Positions 1 to 6,065 of a stretch of DNA of 20,014 nucleotides are shown in pieces. The notes under the pieces were generated by a model. The model worked only from the letters and a program-made list of their open reading frames with translations, ran no database searches and had not been told where the DNA came from. Location: positions 1-20,014 of the forward strand of contig URUC01000032.1 of assembly GCA_900550965.1 (NCBI GenBank), read 5' to 3'. Each line of letters opens with the position of its first letter. Position 1 is the first letter of the stretch. The position numbers were made by a program, and so were the translations under genes. The DNA comes from an uncultured Collinsella sp. GTDB lineage: Bacteria > Actinomycetota > Coriobacteriia > Coriobacteriales > Coriobacteriaceae.

Positions 1-1197
1 GCGAACGCTTGCGCCTCGCATGATTTTTGCGACGCTCCCGAGCTCAACTCCATTCGGGACCTCGATTTCTTTTTCGAGATAACGCTTTGCAGAGAGATCG
101 AAGTCGCGCGCCGCAATTTCATCAAGTGTTTTGAAAACACTCTTTTCGGAATCGGCGCCAAGGCGCTCGACAATCGCGTTAATGGCGGTTTCGTCAATTG
201 AGCAGCTGCGGCGATCATTGGTGCCCAAATCAGTTGCATCGACAAAACGGACTCCTTTGGAGCCGCCTGCGGTAAGGACGACGAACGACGTTTGAATCAT
301 CGTGTAGGGAGCAAAGACCCCCTTGGGTAGTGCGACAATCGCTTTAATGAAGCCGTTCTTAACGAAGTATTCGCGAACTGGTTTATCCGTGCCATTAAAG
401 CACGCGCCGTTCGACATGACTGCGGCGGCGGTCCCTCCCTTTTTGAGGGAATCGACAAGCAGGCGGTTGAAAACCCAATCGGATGACGACGGACGGCTGT
501 AGCGTTCCTGGCCCTTCATGACTTTCTCGATGTAATCGGAGCTCTTGGAGAACATCTTGGTCTGCATGCCCCAGGGGTAGTTGGAGAAGGCTTTATCTAC
601 GGGATCGCGCTCGATGCTGCTGTCGAAATAGCGGAACATATCATCATGGGCATAGCAAATCTGCGATCCCGTGACTTTGGATCGAAGCTTTGCGATGGCG
701 AGAGTGCTTTGATTGAGCTCGACGCCCATGGGCTTCGCATCCGGGCATTTCGCCGCAGCAGCTTCGAGGAAATTGCCCGTTCCACAGCCGAAGTCCATGA
801 CCTTCTCGCCGGATTTTATATCTAGAACGGCAAGTGCGAGTTGTGCGATTCCCTCGGGGGTTGAGGACTCGCCGCCAAAGACTCCCTGGCTGATCGGACC
901 GTTCTGAAGGTATTCGTCGATTGCTTCTCCGCTGAAATTTGAAAGAAAGGCAAGGAGTTCGTCGAATGATCCGTCTGCGGAAAGGCGCTTATAGGCTCGA
1001 TCGAGCAGTGCGGCGATATCGTCGTCTCCCTGGGATGCAAACTTGATCATCTCGGCGTAGTTATCGGGTCTGCCGGTTTTCTGAGCGAAGCGCGCAAGAT
1101 AAACGAGCGGATAGAGATAGTCGGACGGCAATGAACTGCGGAGACGGGTCGTGAGAGTCCAGCCGATTTCCTTTGCCTGTGTGTTGACGTTAAACAA
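1..1197 (-). CDS. hsdM: Type I restriction-modification N-6 DNA methylase (HsdM), 3' end outside window
   Basis: Adenine-N6 DNA methyltransferase, modification subunit of a type I restriction system. The frame is open from the left edge, so the C-terminus is missing (about 399 codons visible). An N-terminal helical region (about residues 1-100) precedes the Rossmann methylase domain. The SAM-binding motif I reads DFGCGTGNF (bases about 766-795). Catalytic motif IV reads SNYPWGM (571-582 for NYPW) where NPPF/NPPY is usual. Later blocks include SNGACFNG and LPKGVFAPYT. The last residues, LGSVAKIMRGASVR, look like the opening of a type I specificity-subunit domain, so the gene may encode a fused M-S protein. 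I chose the TTG at 1197 because AAAGGA stands 6 bases before it; an in-frame ATG at 1212 has no ribosome binding site but is possible. The methylase call is secure, the fusion is inference. Confidence 0.88.
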   Translation of the reverse strand, partial: MFNVNTQAKEIGWTLTTRLRSSLPSDYLYPLVYLARFAQKTGRPDNYAEMIKFASQGDDDIAALLDRAYKRLSADGSFDELLAFLSNFSGEAIDEYLQNGPISQGVFGGESSTPEGIAQLALAVLDIKSGEKVMDFGCGTGNFLEAAAAKCPDAKPMGVELNQSTLAIAKLRSKVTGSQICYAHDDMFRYFDSSIERDPVDKAFSNYPWGMQTKMFSKSSDYIEKVMKGQERYSRPSSSDWVFNRLLVDSLKKGGTAAAVMSNGACFNGTDKPVREYFVKNGFIKAIVALPKGVFAPYTMIQTSFVVLTAGGSKGVRFVDATDLGTNDRRSCSIDETAINAIVERLGADSEKSVFKTLDEIAARDFDLSAKRYLEKEIEVPNGVELGSVAKIMRGASVR

Positions 1198-1217
1198 TTT
1201 GAATCCTTTCATTGATT

Positions 1218-1294
1218 GGTTATCAATAACCGCTGATTGAACTATAGCACATAAGGTTATTGATAACCAGATGGTTTTCAGGTTATTTATAACC
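1218..1294. promoter_or_regulatory. Three 14-bp palindromic operator-like sites upstream of hsdM
   Basis: Three copies of the dyad GGTTATNNATAACC lie at 1218-1231 (centre CA), 1255-1268 (centre TG) and 1281-1294 (centre TT). The first two are exact reverse complements of each other. All arms are perfect. They surround the likely hsdM promoter: one lies between it and the start codon, one overlaps the -35 region and one is just upstream. This arrangement is typical of repressor operators. The cognate regulator is not visible in the window. Confidence 0.7.
1241..1269 (-). promoter_or_regulatory. Candidate hsdM promoter
   Basis: On the minus strand a -10-like TATAGT (1246-1241) lies 17 bases from a weak -35-like TGGTTA (1269-1264), which overlaps the second GGTTATNNATAACC dyad. 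The -10 is good and the -35 poor, which fits a regulated promoter. This is sequence inspection only. Confidence 0.4.
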
Positions 1295-1452
1295 AAAGCC
1301 CTTGTTCTAGTCGCATTGATCCGTCGGAGCCAGCTGGTTTTGCCCACAAGCTAATGATTTGGTAACGGATAAAGGCATGAGAGCTGAATCGGAGCAGCGC
1401 GCAATTGCTGTTTCAATCTATTCACTGTTGAGGACGAGAGCGCACGGCATGC

Positions 1453-1493
1453 CATCTCACGGTTTTGGAACAGTGCCGATCTAACTGGTAATC
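1453..1493 (+). repeat. Dispersed repeat, copy A (partner at 3250-3289)
   Basis: About 40 bases resemble 3250-3289 in the same orientation. The shared core includes CAGTG(C/T)CGATCTAAC, preceded by GGTTT(T)GGA(A/G) and followed by (T/G)GG(T/C)AATC. Copy A ends about 55 bases before the first PH-like gene. The rest of 1295-1549 holds no ORF or RNA I can recognise. Confidence 0.5.
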
Positions 1494-1549
1494 TAGCAAT
1501 ATGACAGCTCGAACCGCAATCTAACCGACGTCAACAAAGAGGAGTAGAA

Positions 1550-1819
1550 ATGGACAACGACACACTGCTGTTTAGGGATAAGGGTGCCGGTGTATTCAAG
1601 GAAATCTGCATCTACCCGAACCGGATCACCACGCTCAAGAAGAACCGCTTCTTCGGCACGCATGAAGAGGTGGTTTACCTGAATGACGTTACCGGTGTCT
1701 ATAGAATCAATGGCAAGCAGGTGATCTTGAACAACAGGCTGCGGACGGGCTATGACTACAGGCTGAGCAGCCGCTCCCAGGCACAGGAATTCGTAAGGGT
1801 CCTGAACTCGATTATGTAG
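1550..1819 (+). CDS. Small PH-like domain protein, copy 1
   Basis: An 89-residue cytosolic protein with no signal or membrane segment. Its start is well placed behind AGAGGAG, about 6 bases before the ATG. The pattern is a short beta-rich body (LLFRDKG, EICIYPNRITTL, VVYLNDVTGVYRI, QVILNNRL) ending in an amphipathic helix (SRSQAQEFVRVLNSIM). This strand-helix order resembles bacterial PH-like domains, but the family is not certain and the function is unknown. A paralogue of identical length lies at 5623-5892, with matching MDN(D/N)TLLF at the start and SLSSR-type sequence and (V/A)LNS(I/V)M at the end. The two copies flank the defence-like block, so an accessory or superinfection-related role is possible, but that is inference. 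Confidence 0.7.
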   Translation: MDNDTLLFRDKGAGVFKEICIYPNRITTLKKNRFFGTHEEVVYLNDVTGVYRINGKQVILNNRLRTGYDYRLSSRSQAQEFVRVLNSIM

Positions 1820-1825
1820 CCGATA

Positions 1826-1916
1826 GCTATTCCCCGCACGCGCGGTGGTGATCCCTCAGGTAATACAACGGGCATTGCGCTAGCCTGCTGTTTCCCACAC
1901 ACGCGGGGATGATCCC
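1826..1916. CRISPR. Degenerate two-repeat type I-E-like CRISPR remnant
   Basis: Two 30-base units at 1826-1855 and 1887-1916 match at 24 of 30 positions and are offset by exactly 61 bases, the usual type I-E period (28-29 base repeat plus 32-33 base spacer). Both carry the family hallmarks: TTCCCC-like 5' part, a CGCGGGG-like stem and a GATGATCCC or GGTGATCCC 3' end. One spacer-sized interval lies between them. No third repeat occurs one period later near 1948, and no cas gene is in the window. It is best read as a decayed array; a coincidence of two GC-rich hairpins is the alternative. Confidence 0.45.
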
Positions 1917-2100
1917 TGCCTGTCCGAGGATGAAGTCAGGCGGCCGAACCGTCTCGTCACGATGTGACTCGACACGCTAGAGGACAGGGTAGAGCGTCAC
2001 GTTCTGACGAGCATGGAGGGCTGCGAGTGCCTGGGCAAGTCCGGGGAGTGGCTTAGACGGCGGGATGGCTTTAGCTCCGCTCCCTTGGGGGTCGAAAGAT
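1917..2100. other. Intergenic stretch before the HicB-like gene
   Basis: Contains a small dyad GTCACGATGTGAC at about 1956-1968. I found no HicA-like ORF here, although hicA usually sits directly before hicB. Confidence 0.4.
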
Positions 2101-2559
2101 ATGAAGACATACGTTTATCAGGCGGTGCTCACGCCCGATGAGGACGGTGGTTACGACGTGGAGTTTCCCTCGCTACCGGGATGCTTTGCCTGCGGTGACA
2201 CGATTGCCGAGGCCGCCGAGCAGGCCGTGGACGCGGCGAGCACCTACGTGGCCGTGCTCGTGAGGGACGGCCTCGCCGTGCTGGAGCCCGAGTTTATCGA
2301 GCCCGCAGACGGCGGCCTCTCCATGATGGTCGCCTTCTCCACGGACGAGGGGTATATCGTGGAGGGGGAGACGGTCTCGGCGGCCGGAGCCGCGCGCGGG
2401 CTCTCCGTTTCCCCCGGCAGGATTACCCACATGCTCGACTCGGGAATCCTCACGGGCTACCGCAAGGGCCGCCGCACCTATGTGACCGTGGAGAGCATAG
2501 CGGCGCGCCTGACCGACACGCCCCGCTCGGGCAGGCCCAAGCGGGGCGTGGTCGCATAG
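2101..2559 (+). CDS. hicB: HicB-family antitoxin with C-terminal HTH, no HicA partner
   Basis: A 152-residue protein. Residues 1-60 fit the HicB-like antitoxin fold: MKTYVYQAVLTPDEDGGYDV, then FPSLPGCFACGDTIAEA and a helix rich in alanine (EQAVDAASTYVAVLV). The C-terminal part (about 95-140) reads VSAAGAARGLSVSPGRITHM followed by LDSGILTGYRKGRRTYVTVE, a helix-turn-helix of the excisionase/HTH_17 type likely to bind the operator. HicB proteins neutralise HicA mRNA interferases and repress their own operon. The start was set at the ATG where HicB homology begins; an upstream in-frame ATG at 2065 would add 12 unconserved residues. No hicA is visible on either side, so the antitoxin appears orphaned or the toxin gene decayed. 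Confidence 0.82.
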   Translation: MKTYVYQAVLTPDEDGGYDVEFPSLPGCFACGDTIAEAAEQAVDAASTYVAVLVRDGLAVLEPEFIEPADGGLSMMVAFSTDEGYIVEGETVSAAGAARGLSVSPGRITHMLDSGILTGYRKGRRTYVTVESIAARLTDTPRSGRPKRGVVA

Positions 2560-3011
2560 CTTTTGTCCGTCATGAAAGGTGGCCGTAAAAAGGGCTCTTC
2601 GGCTGTCCCCCGGGGCGAACTTTTTATGCCGAGTTGAGGTAGCGATTGCCTCTCGAGAAGTCTGGGAAATGTCCCGAAAAGCGTCGCCGCTCTATCTGGC
2701 GCCTCGGTTATCTCCAGGATAGTGAGCCCAACGCCGCGCAGTGCCCTGACCCTCTCCATCATTTCCCTAGCATATGCTATGTAGACTCCAAGCCGAACCT
2801 CGATTGTCCAACTTCTTCTCCGTAATCTCGCTCCTTTCTGTCCATTCGGGGCGCAAACTTTTGGTTTTAGATCCCGATGTTGGTAGATGTAAATAAACGG
2901 TGGAGCGGCTGCAAAAGATCCGCCTCGCTGGGTAAAATCAGGATGTGCCGCGGAACCCGCTCCTCAGCTACTCAAACTTCGGAGACGCGGGCAACGCAGG
3001 TGCTAATGTCT
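2560..3011. other. Gene-poor, probably degraded stretch
   Basis: About 450 bases without a convincing gene. A minus-strand frame around 2600-2830 (including TIEVRLGVYIAYAREMMERV and LTILEITEAPDRAA) has a plausible helical composition. It has no ribosome binding site and runs antisense into hicB, so it may be the relic of a lost gene. I could not assign it to a family. Open frames on the plus strand from 2877 have low-complexity, arginine-rich content and look spurious. Confidence 0.4.
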
Positions 3012-3038
3012 AAAGGGCCGGCTGCAACCGGCCCTTTT
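3012..3038. terminator. Strong bidirectional rho-independent terminator
   Basis: Perfect 10-bp stem, AAAGGGCCGG (3012-3021) with CCGGCCCTTT (3028-3037), a 6-base loop CTGCAA, and T residues after the stem on the plus strand (3035-3038). The A-run on the left gives a short T tract on the minus strand too, so it can end the tiny minus-strand ORF at 3060-3152. Confidence 0.8.
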
Positions 3039-3059
3039 CATGACTCCCTTCGCTATCCG

Positions 3060-3152
3060 TTACTGCTTATATTCCCGCCAGATCGAGTAGAGGTTCCGGG
3101 CAATGCCGGTCACATACATCGAGAGGCGCAGGATTTCAAGAAACAAGTTCAT
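3060..3152 (-). CDS. Possible 30-residue small protein
   Basis: Short minus-strand frame starting MNLFLEILRLSMYVTGIARN and ending LYSIWREYKQ. It has a GGGGTG element about 6 bases before the ATG (an in-frame GTG at 3161 is an alternative) and a strong terminator about 20 bases after the stop. The first 20 residues are amphipathic to hydrophobic, compatible with membrane association, and the tail is charged. The ribosome binding site plus terminator make it more than a chance ORF, but there is no homology evidence. Type I toxin, small membrane protein or relic of a longer gene are all possible. Confidence 0.35.
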   Translation of the reverse strand: MNLFLEILRLSMYVTGIARNLYSIWREYKQ

Positions 3153-3249
3153 AGGCTTCACCCCAATCGGAGATCGGAGCGTTGCCCGCAGGCGGATTCC
3201 ACGGCAGTCAAGATTTTACCTCACAGGCCGCGGTGGGAGGCACCCTGCC

Positions 3250-3289
3250 CATCACCTGGTTTGGAGCAGTGTCGATCTAACGGGCAATC
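3250..3289 (+). repeat. Dispersed repeat, copy B (partner at 1453-1493)
   Basis: Direct repeat of the sequence found before the first PH-like gene, sharing CAGTG(C/T)CGATCTAAC and flanking similarity. It ends next to the 3' end of the 73-residue minus-strand gene. Confidence 0.5.
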
Positions 3290-3295
3290 AAACCC

Positions 3296-3517
3296 CTAGC
3301 GCTCTTTGAATTGAGCAAGCATCTGCCCGAAGAAGCTGAGCCCGGATGGCTCATAAATGAGTGAACCGCCGTCCGCGGTCCTGTAGAGCCCGCAGGGGAG
3401 GTAGCGCCCGTCGGGAAGGACATAGAGGTTGGCTTCTTTCTTCAGTCCTGCTGGAAATAGCGGAATCCCGTTTTCGTCCATTTGGAACTCATCAATATTC
3501 GCTATCTCTCTTTCCAT
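3296..3517 (-). CDS. Hypothetical 73-residue protein
   Basis: Acidic N-terminus (MEREIANIDEFQMDENGIPL) and then a compact, probably beta-rich core (ANLYVLPDGRYLPCGLYRTA, GGSLIYEPSGLSFFGQMLAQ). It has no signal peptide or membrane segment. It lies 35 bases after the stop of the ADP-ribosylglycohydrolase gene on the same strand, so the two are likely cotranscribed. The ribosome binding site before the ATG is weak (CAGG-like). An internal start at MDENG would give a shorter product. I do not recognise the family; codon composition and position support a real gene. A role linked to ADP-ribosylation turnover would be guesswork from context. Confidence 0.6.
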   Translation of the reverse strand: MEREIANIDEFQMDENGIPLFPAGLKKEANLYVLPDGRYLPCGLYRTADGGSLIYEPSGLSFFGQMLAQFKER

Positions 3518-3552
3518 GGCGCCTGCTGGTCAGTTTCTATCGTAAGTGCGCC

Positions 3553-4341
3553 CTAAAACAAACACTGCTCTATCAGCTCTTTACCGCGTAAGGCGTCGAT
3601 CCACTCTCGTGGAATTGCGTCGATGCCGTATGCCGTGCCGGCGAGCGCACCTGCGACGGCTGCGGTGGTGTCGGTGTCGTCGCCCAGGTTGACGGCGGCA
3701 AGCACGCAATCTTCGTAGCTGTTAGTGTTGACGAAACACCAGGTGGCTGCTTTAAGCGTGTCGCGCACGAAGCCGCCAGACCTGATTTCGTGCTCGGGCA
3801 CGTCTTTCAGCTGGAGCACCCACGAGGGAAGCGCGTCGTTCATCACATCCCTCATTAGCTCGATAAATATGACGCATGCATCGGTCGACGTTCTGTGGGC
3901 GTGCGTAATCGCGGAGACCTCGCAGATCTCGTCGTCTGTCGCATCGGTGAACGCCAGGGGAGCGATGCGCATGAGCGATCCGTTGCCGTTGTCGCGCTCG
4001 CCGGAGCCTCCTTTGCCGGTGTGCAAGGCGCGGGCGGTCGTGCCGCCATAATCGAAAACGCCGTCGATCGTATACTCGCCACGGGCAATCCAGCTGACGA
4101 ATATGTCGCGCATGTCTGCGGTGTCGATGTGCCCAAGCTCTCTAATCGAGTCGCAGGTAGCAAGCGTCATGGACGTGTCATCGCTCCAGGTGCCGGCGGG
4201 CTGCCCGTGCGTGCCGTAGCCGATCATGTCGGTGCATTCGAACGTGCCGCGAGGCATAAACTCGTATGGAACGCCCAGCGCGTCGCCGACGGCAAGCCCA
4301 TAGATGCAATCGCGTAGTGTTGTTTTCGGTCTGTCTGTCAT
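3553..4341 (-). CDS. ADP-ribosylglycohydrolase family protein
   Basis: 262 residues, typical length for the DraG/ARH family, which removes ADP-ribose from proteins or other acceptors with a pair of Mg2+ ions. All signature blocks are present in order: GLAVGDALGVPYEF near the N-terminus, TWSDDTSMTLATCDSI (metal-binding S-D-D), NGNGSLMRIAPLAF in the middle, and LGDDTDTTAAVAGALAGTAY near the C-terminus (second metal site, GDDTDT). IPREWIDAL closes the domain. The start has a good GAGGAG about 7 bases upstream. It is a soluble cytosolic enzyme. It sits in a defence-like neighbourhood and is followed by a 73-residue gene on the same strand. No ADP-ribosyltransferase is visible nearby, so the substrate is unknown. 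Confidence 0.92.
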   Translation of the reverse strand: MTDRPKTTLRDCIYGLAVGDALGVPYEFMPRGTFECTDMIGYGTHGQPAGTWSDDTSMTLATCDSIRELGHIDTADMRDIFVSWIARGEYTIDGVFDYGGTTARALHTGKGGSGERDNGNGSLMRIAPLAFTDATDDEICEVSAITHAHRTSTDACVIFIELMRDVMNDALPSWVLQLKDVPEHEIRSGGFVRDTLKAATWCFVNTNSYEDCVLAAVNLGDDTDTTAAVAGALAGTAYGIDAIPREWIDALRGKELIEQCLF

Positions 4342-4404
4342 GGAGCGCTCCTCTTATGTCGGGGGATATGAAACGCCGTCGGGGGTATCGGTCGCAACGT
4401 GCTG

Positions 4405-5454
4405 CTACCCTTGCGCTTTGCCATTAGTCGCTTCGTTGATGGCGCGGTACTCGGCACTCAGCTCGCGCGCCAGCTCTTCCTTGCTTGGAAGATACGGCAG
4501 GTATTTGGCGGCAAACACTTGGTCGTTGTCTTCGGGCAGCGTGTACTCGACAATCGAATCGCTTTTGTCCGCGCAGAGCACGATGCCTATGGGCGGATTG
4601 TCGCCTTCGTTCATGAGCTCGCGCGTGTAGTAGTTCACATACATTTGCATCTGGCCCAGGTCCTGATGCGTAAGGTCATCGGTCTTAAGGTCGATGAGCA
4701 CGAAGCAGCGCATCAGATAGTTGTAAAAAACAAGGTCAATATAGAAATGGCGCCCATCAAAGGTGATGCGCTTTTGGCGCGCCTCGAAAGCGAAACCACG
4801 GCCAAGCTCCAGCAGGAACTTCTGAAGATGCGTGATGAGCGCCTGCTCTAGATCGCTCTCGCGAAACGCAGTATCGTCCGAGAAACCTAAAAACTCCAGT
4901 ACATATGGGTCGCGGATGATATCCTCGGGGCGACGAGCCGGGGCGCTCTTTTGGATTTCCTGGGTGACGGCCTCTTTGTCCTTGCTGGCAAGTAGGCGCT
5001 CGCGGAACATGGTGTTGATCTGGCGCTCGAGCTGACGCGTGCTCCAACGAGAATCGGCGCATTCGTTCATGTACCAGGCGCGAGCATCAGGGTCGGGAAT
5101 GCGCATCAACCTGCGGTAATGAGTCCAGCTCGATTCGCTACGCAGTGCGTCGCGAATTGGAAACGCAAGAAAGAACTGACGCATATTGCGAAGGTTTGCG
5201 ATGCCAAAGCCTCTTCCGAAATCCGCGGTAAGCCTTCTGGAGAGGCCTGCAATCAATGCCTCTCCATATGCTGCGCGCCCCTCTCCGCCCTGCTCATCAA
5301 CAATACTTTTGCCGATCTCCCAATATGCCTCAACCATCGCAAAGTTAACGGCGGTATAGGCCTTGTTGCGAGCGGCGTTGAGAATCGAGGAAACCTGCTT
5401 GTAAAAAACTTCTGGCACGATTGCCGATTCTCCACGGTTTACCAGTTCGCCCAT
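4405..5454 (-). CDS. DUF1016 (YhcG-type) PD-(D/E)XK nuclease
   Basis: About 349 residues. The N-terminal DUF1016 domain shows YWEIGKSIVDEQ, then LSRRLTADFGRGFGIANLRN and MRQFFLAFP, a helical DNA-binding-like region. The C-terminal YhcG domain is a PD-(D/E)XK nuclease fold with LGRGFAFEARQKRITFDGRH, YIDLVFYN and FVLIDLKTD, where IDL and the later DLK supply the metal and catalytic residues. NPPIGIVLC and the acidic, lysine-containing tail are also typical of the family. Such proteins often sit near type I restriction loci and defence islands. An ATG (5454) follows a GTG (5457); GGGG stands 9 bases before the ATG. It is convergent to nothing and divergent from the second PH-like gene. Confidence 0.9.
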   Translation of the reverse strand: MGELVNRGESAIVPEVFYKQVSSILNAARNKAYTAVNFAMVEAYWEIGKSIVDEQGGEGRAAYGEALIAGLSRRLTADFGRGFGIANLRNMRQFFLAFPIRDALRSESSWTHYRRLMRIPDPDARAWYMNECADSRWSTRQLERQINTMFRERLLASKDKEAVTQEIQKSAPARRPEDIIRDPYVLEFLGFSDDTAFRESDLEQALITHLQKFLLELGRGFAFEARQKRITFDGRHFYIDLVFYNYLMRCFVLIDLKTDDLTHQDLGQMQMYVNYYTRELMNEGDNPPIGIVLCADKSDSIVEYTLPEDNDQVFAAKYLPYLPSKEELARELSAEYRAINEATNGKAQG

Positions 5455-5622
5455 CACTGTCGCCCCACTTTCCTCTTGTGGAATGCATCTTTATCGCATT
5501 TAGTTTAAAGCCTCGCGCGGACACGAATTGCTGTGCTGTCTGGCACCTTCGCATGGGAGCCTTGCGGTGACTAAAATGTGACCATAGAGACAGTTTTAGC
5601 GAACCCCGCGGGAGTGACGCGT

Positions 5623-5892
5623 ATGGACAACAACACGCTGCTATTCCAGGACAAGGGTTCGGGTAGGTTTAAAGACGTTAAGATCTACCCCAAACGTATT
5701 GAGGTGCTCAAGAAGGGCACTTTTGGCGGCAAGCACACCGAAAGTGTCTATCTTAAGGACATCACGGGGGTCAACAGGATCAAGGGGCGCGACGTTTTCC
5801 TGCGTAACAGGCTGTTGACTGCTTGTGTTTTTAGCCTGAGCAGTCGTGCGAAGGCCCAGGAGTTCGTGAATGCGTTGAACTCGGTGATGTAG
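5623..5892 (+). CDS. Small PH-like domain protein, copy 2
   Basis: 89 residues, the same length as the paralogue at 1550-1819. I chose the ATG at 5623, behind GGGAG at 8 bases, because it aligns with the other copy (MDNNTLLFQDKG against MDNDTLLFRDKG); a GTG at 5578 would add 15 unrelated residues. The same order is seen: KIYPKRIEVLKKG, SVYLKDITGVNRIKG, RNRLL, then the helix SRAKAQEFVNALNSVM. Upstream regions of the two copies are not similar, so they may be regulated differently. Function is unknown. Confidence 0.7.
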   Translation: MDNNTLLFQDKGSGRFKDVKIYPKRIEVLKKGTFGGKHTESVYLKDITGVNRIKGRDVFLRNRLLTACVFSLSSRAKAQEFVNALNSVM

Positions 5893-5919
5893 TCGATAGT
5901 GGCGTTCGGGCCAGACTTA

Positions 5920-5966
5920 CGCCCGCGCATCGGGCGGCACTGAGGCTGGTCGCTCAGCCTGCGAGT
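5920..5966 (+). terminator. Possible terminator of the second PH-like gene
   Basis: Two hairpins follow the stop codon: CGCCCG/CGGGCG (5920-5936) and AGGCTG/CAGCCT (5943-5960) with GCGAGTTTT after the second. The T tract is short and interrupted, so the call is weak. Confidence 0.35.
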
Positions 5967-5994
5967 TTTCTGAACACACCACCTCTTCATTTGC

Positions 5995-6031
5995 AAAAAG
6001 CTAGGGGCACAGAACGGTATTCTGCGCCCCT
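5995..6031 (-). terminator. Terminator of the phospholipase-like gene
   Basis: Stem AGGGGC-A-CAGAA (6003-6014) with TTCTG-C-GCCCCT (6020-6031), one A-C mismatch. Read on the minus strand it is followed by AGCTTTTTGC, a T tract suited to stopping transcription about 35 bases after the stop at 6066. Confidence 0.7.
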
Positions 6032-6065
6032 CATCAAATCGATGTGTCCAAAAAGGTCGGCTGGC

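Noticed and set aside
1948..1977. Third CRISPR repeat one period after the second
   Set aside because: Only a small dyad is found; no match to the 30-base unit.
1917..2100. tRNA or hicA in the gap before hicB
   Set aside because: No cloverleaf, no GTTC arm with CCA context, and no small ORF with HicA features.
2877..3299. 140-codon plus-strand frame
   Set aside because: Runs straight through a perfect terminator, has no ribosome binding site and an unstructured composition.
5920..5936. CGCCCG/CGGGCG hairpin after the second PH-like gene as another CRISPR repeat
   Set aside because: No GATGATCC-type end and no 61-base partner; more likely an ordinary hairpin.
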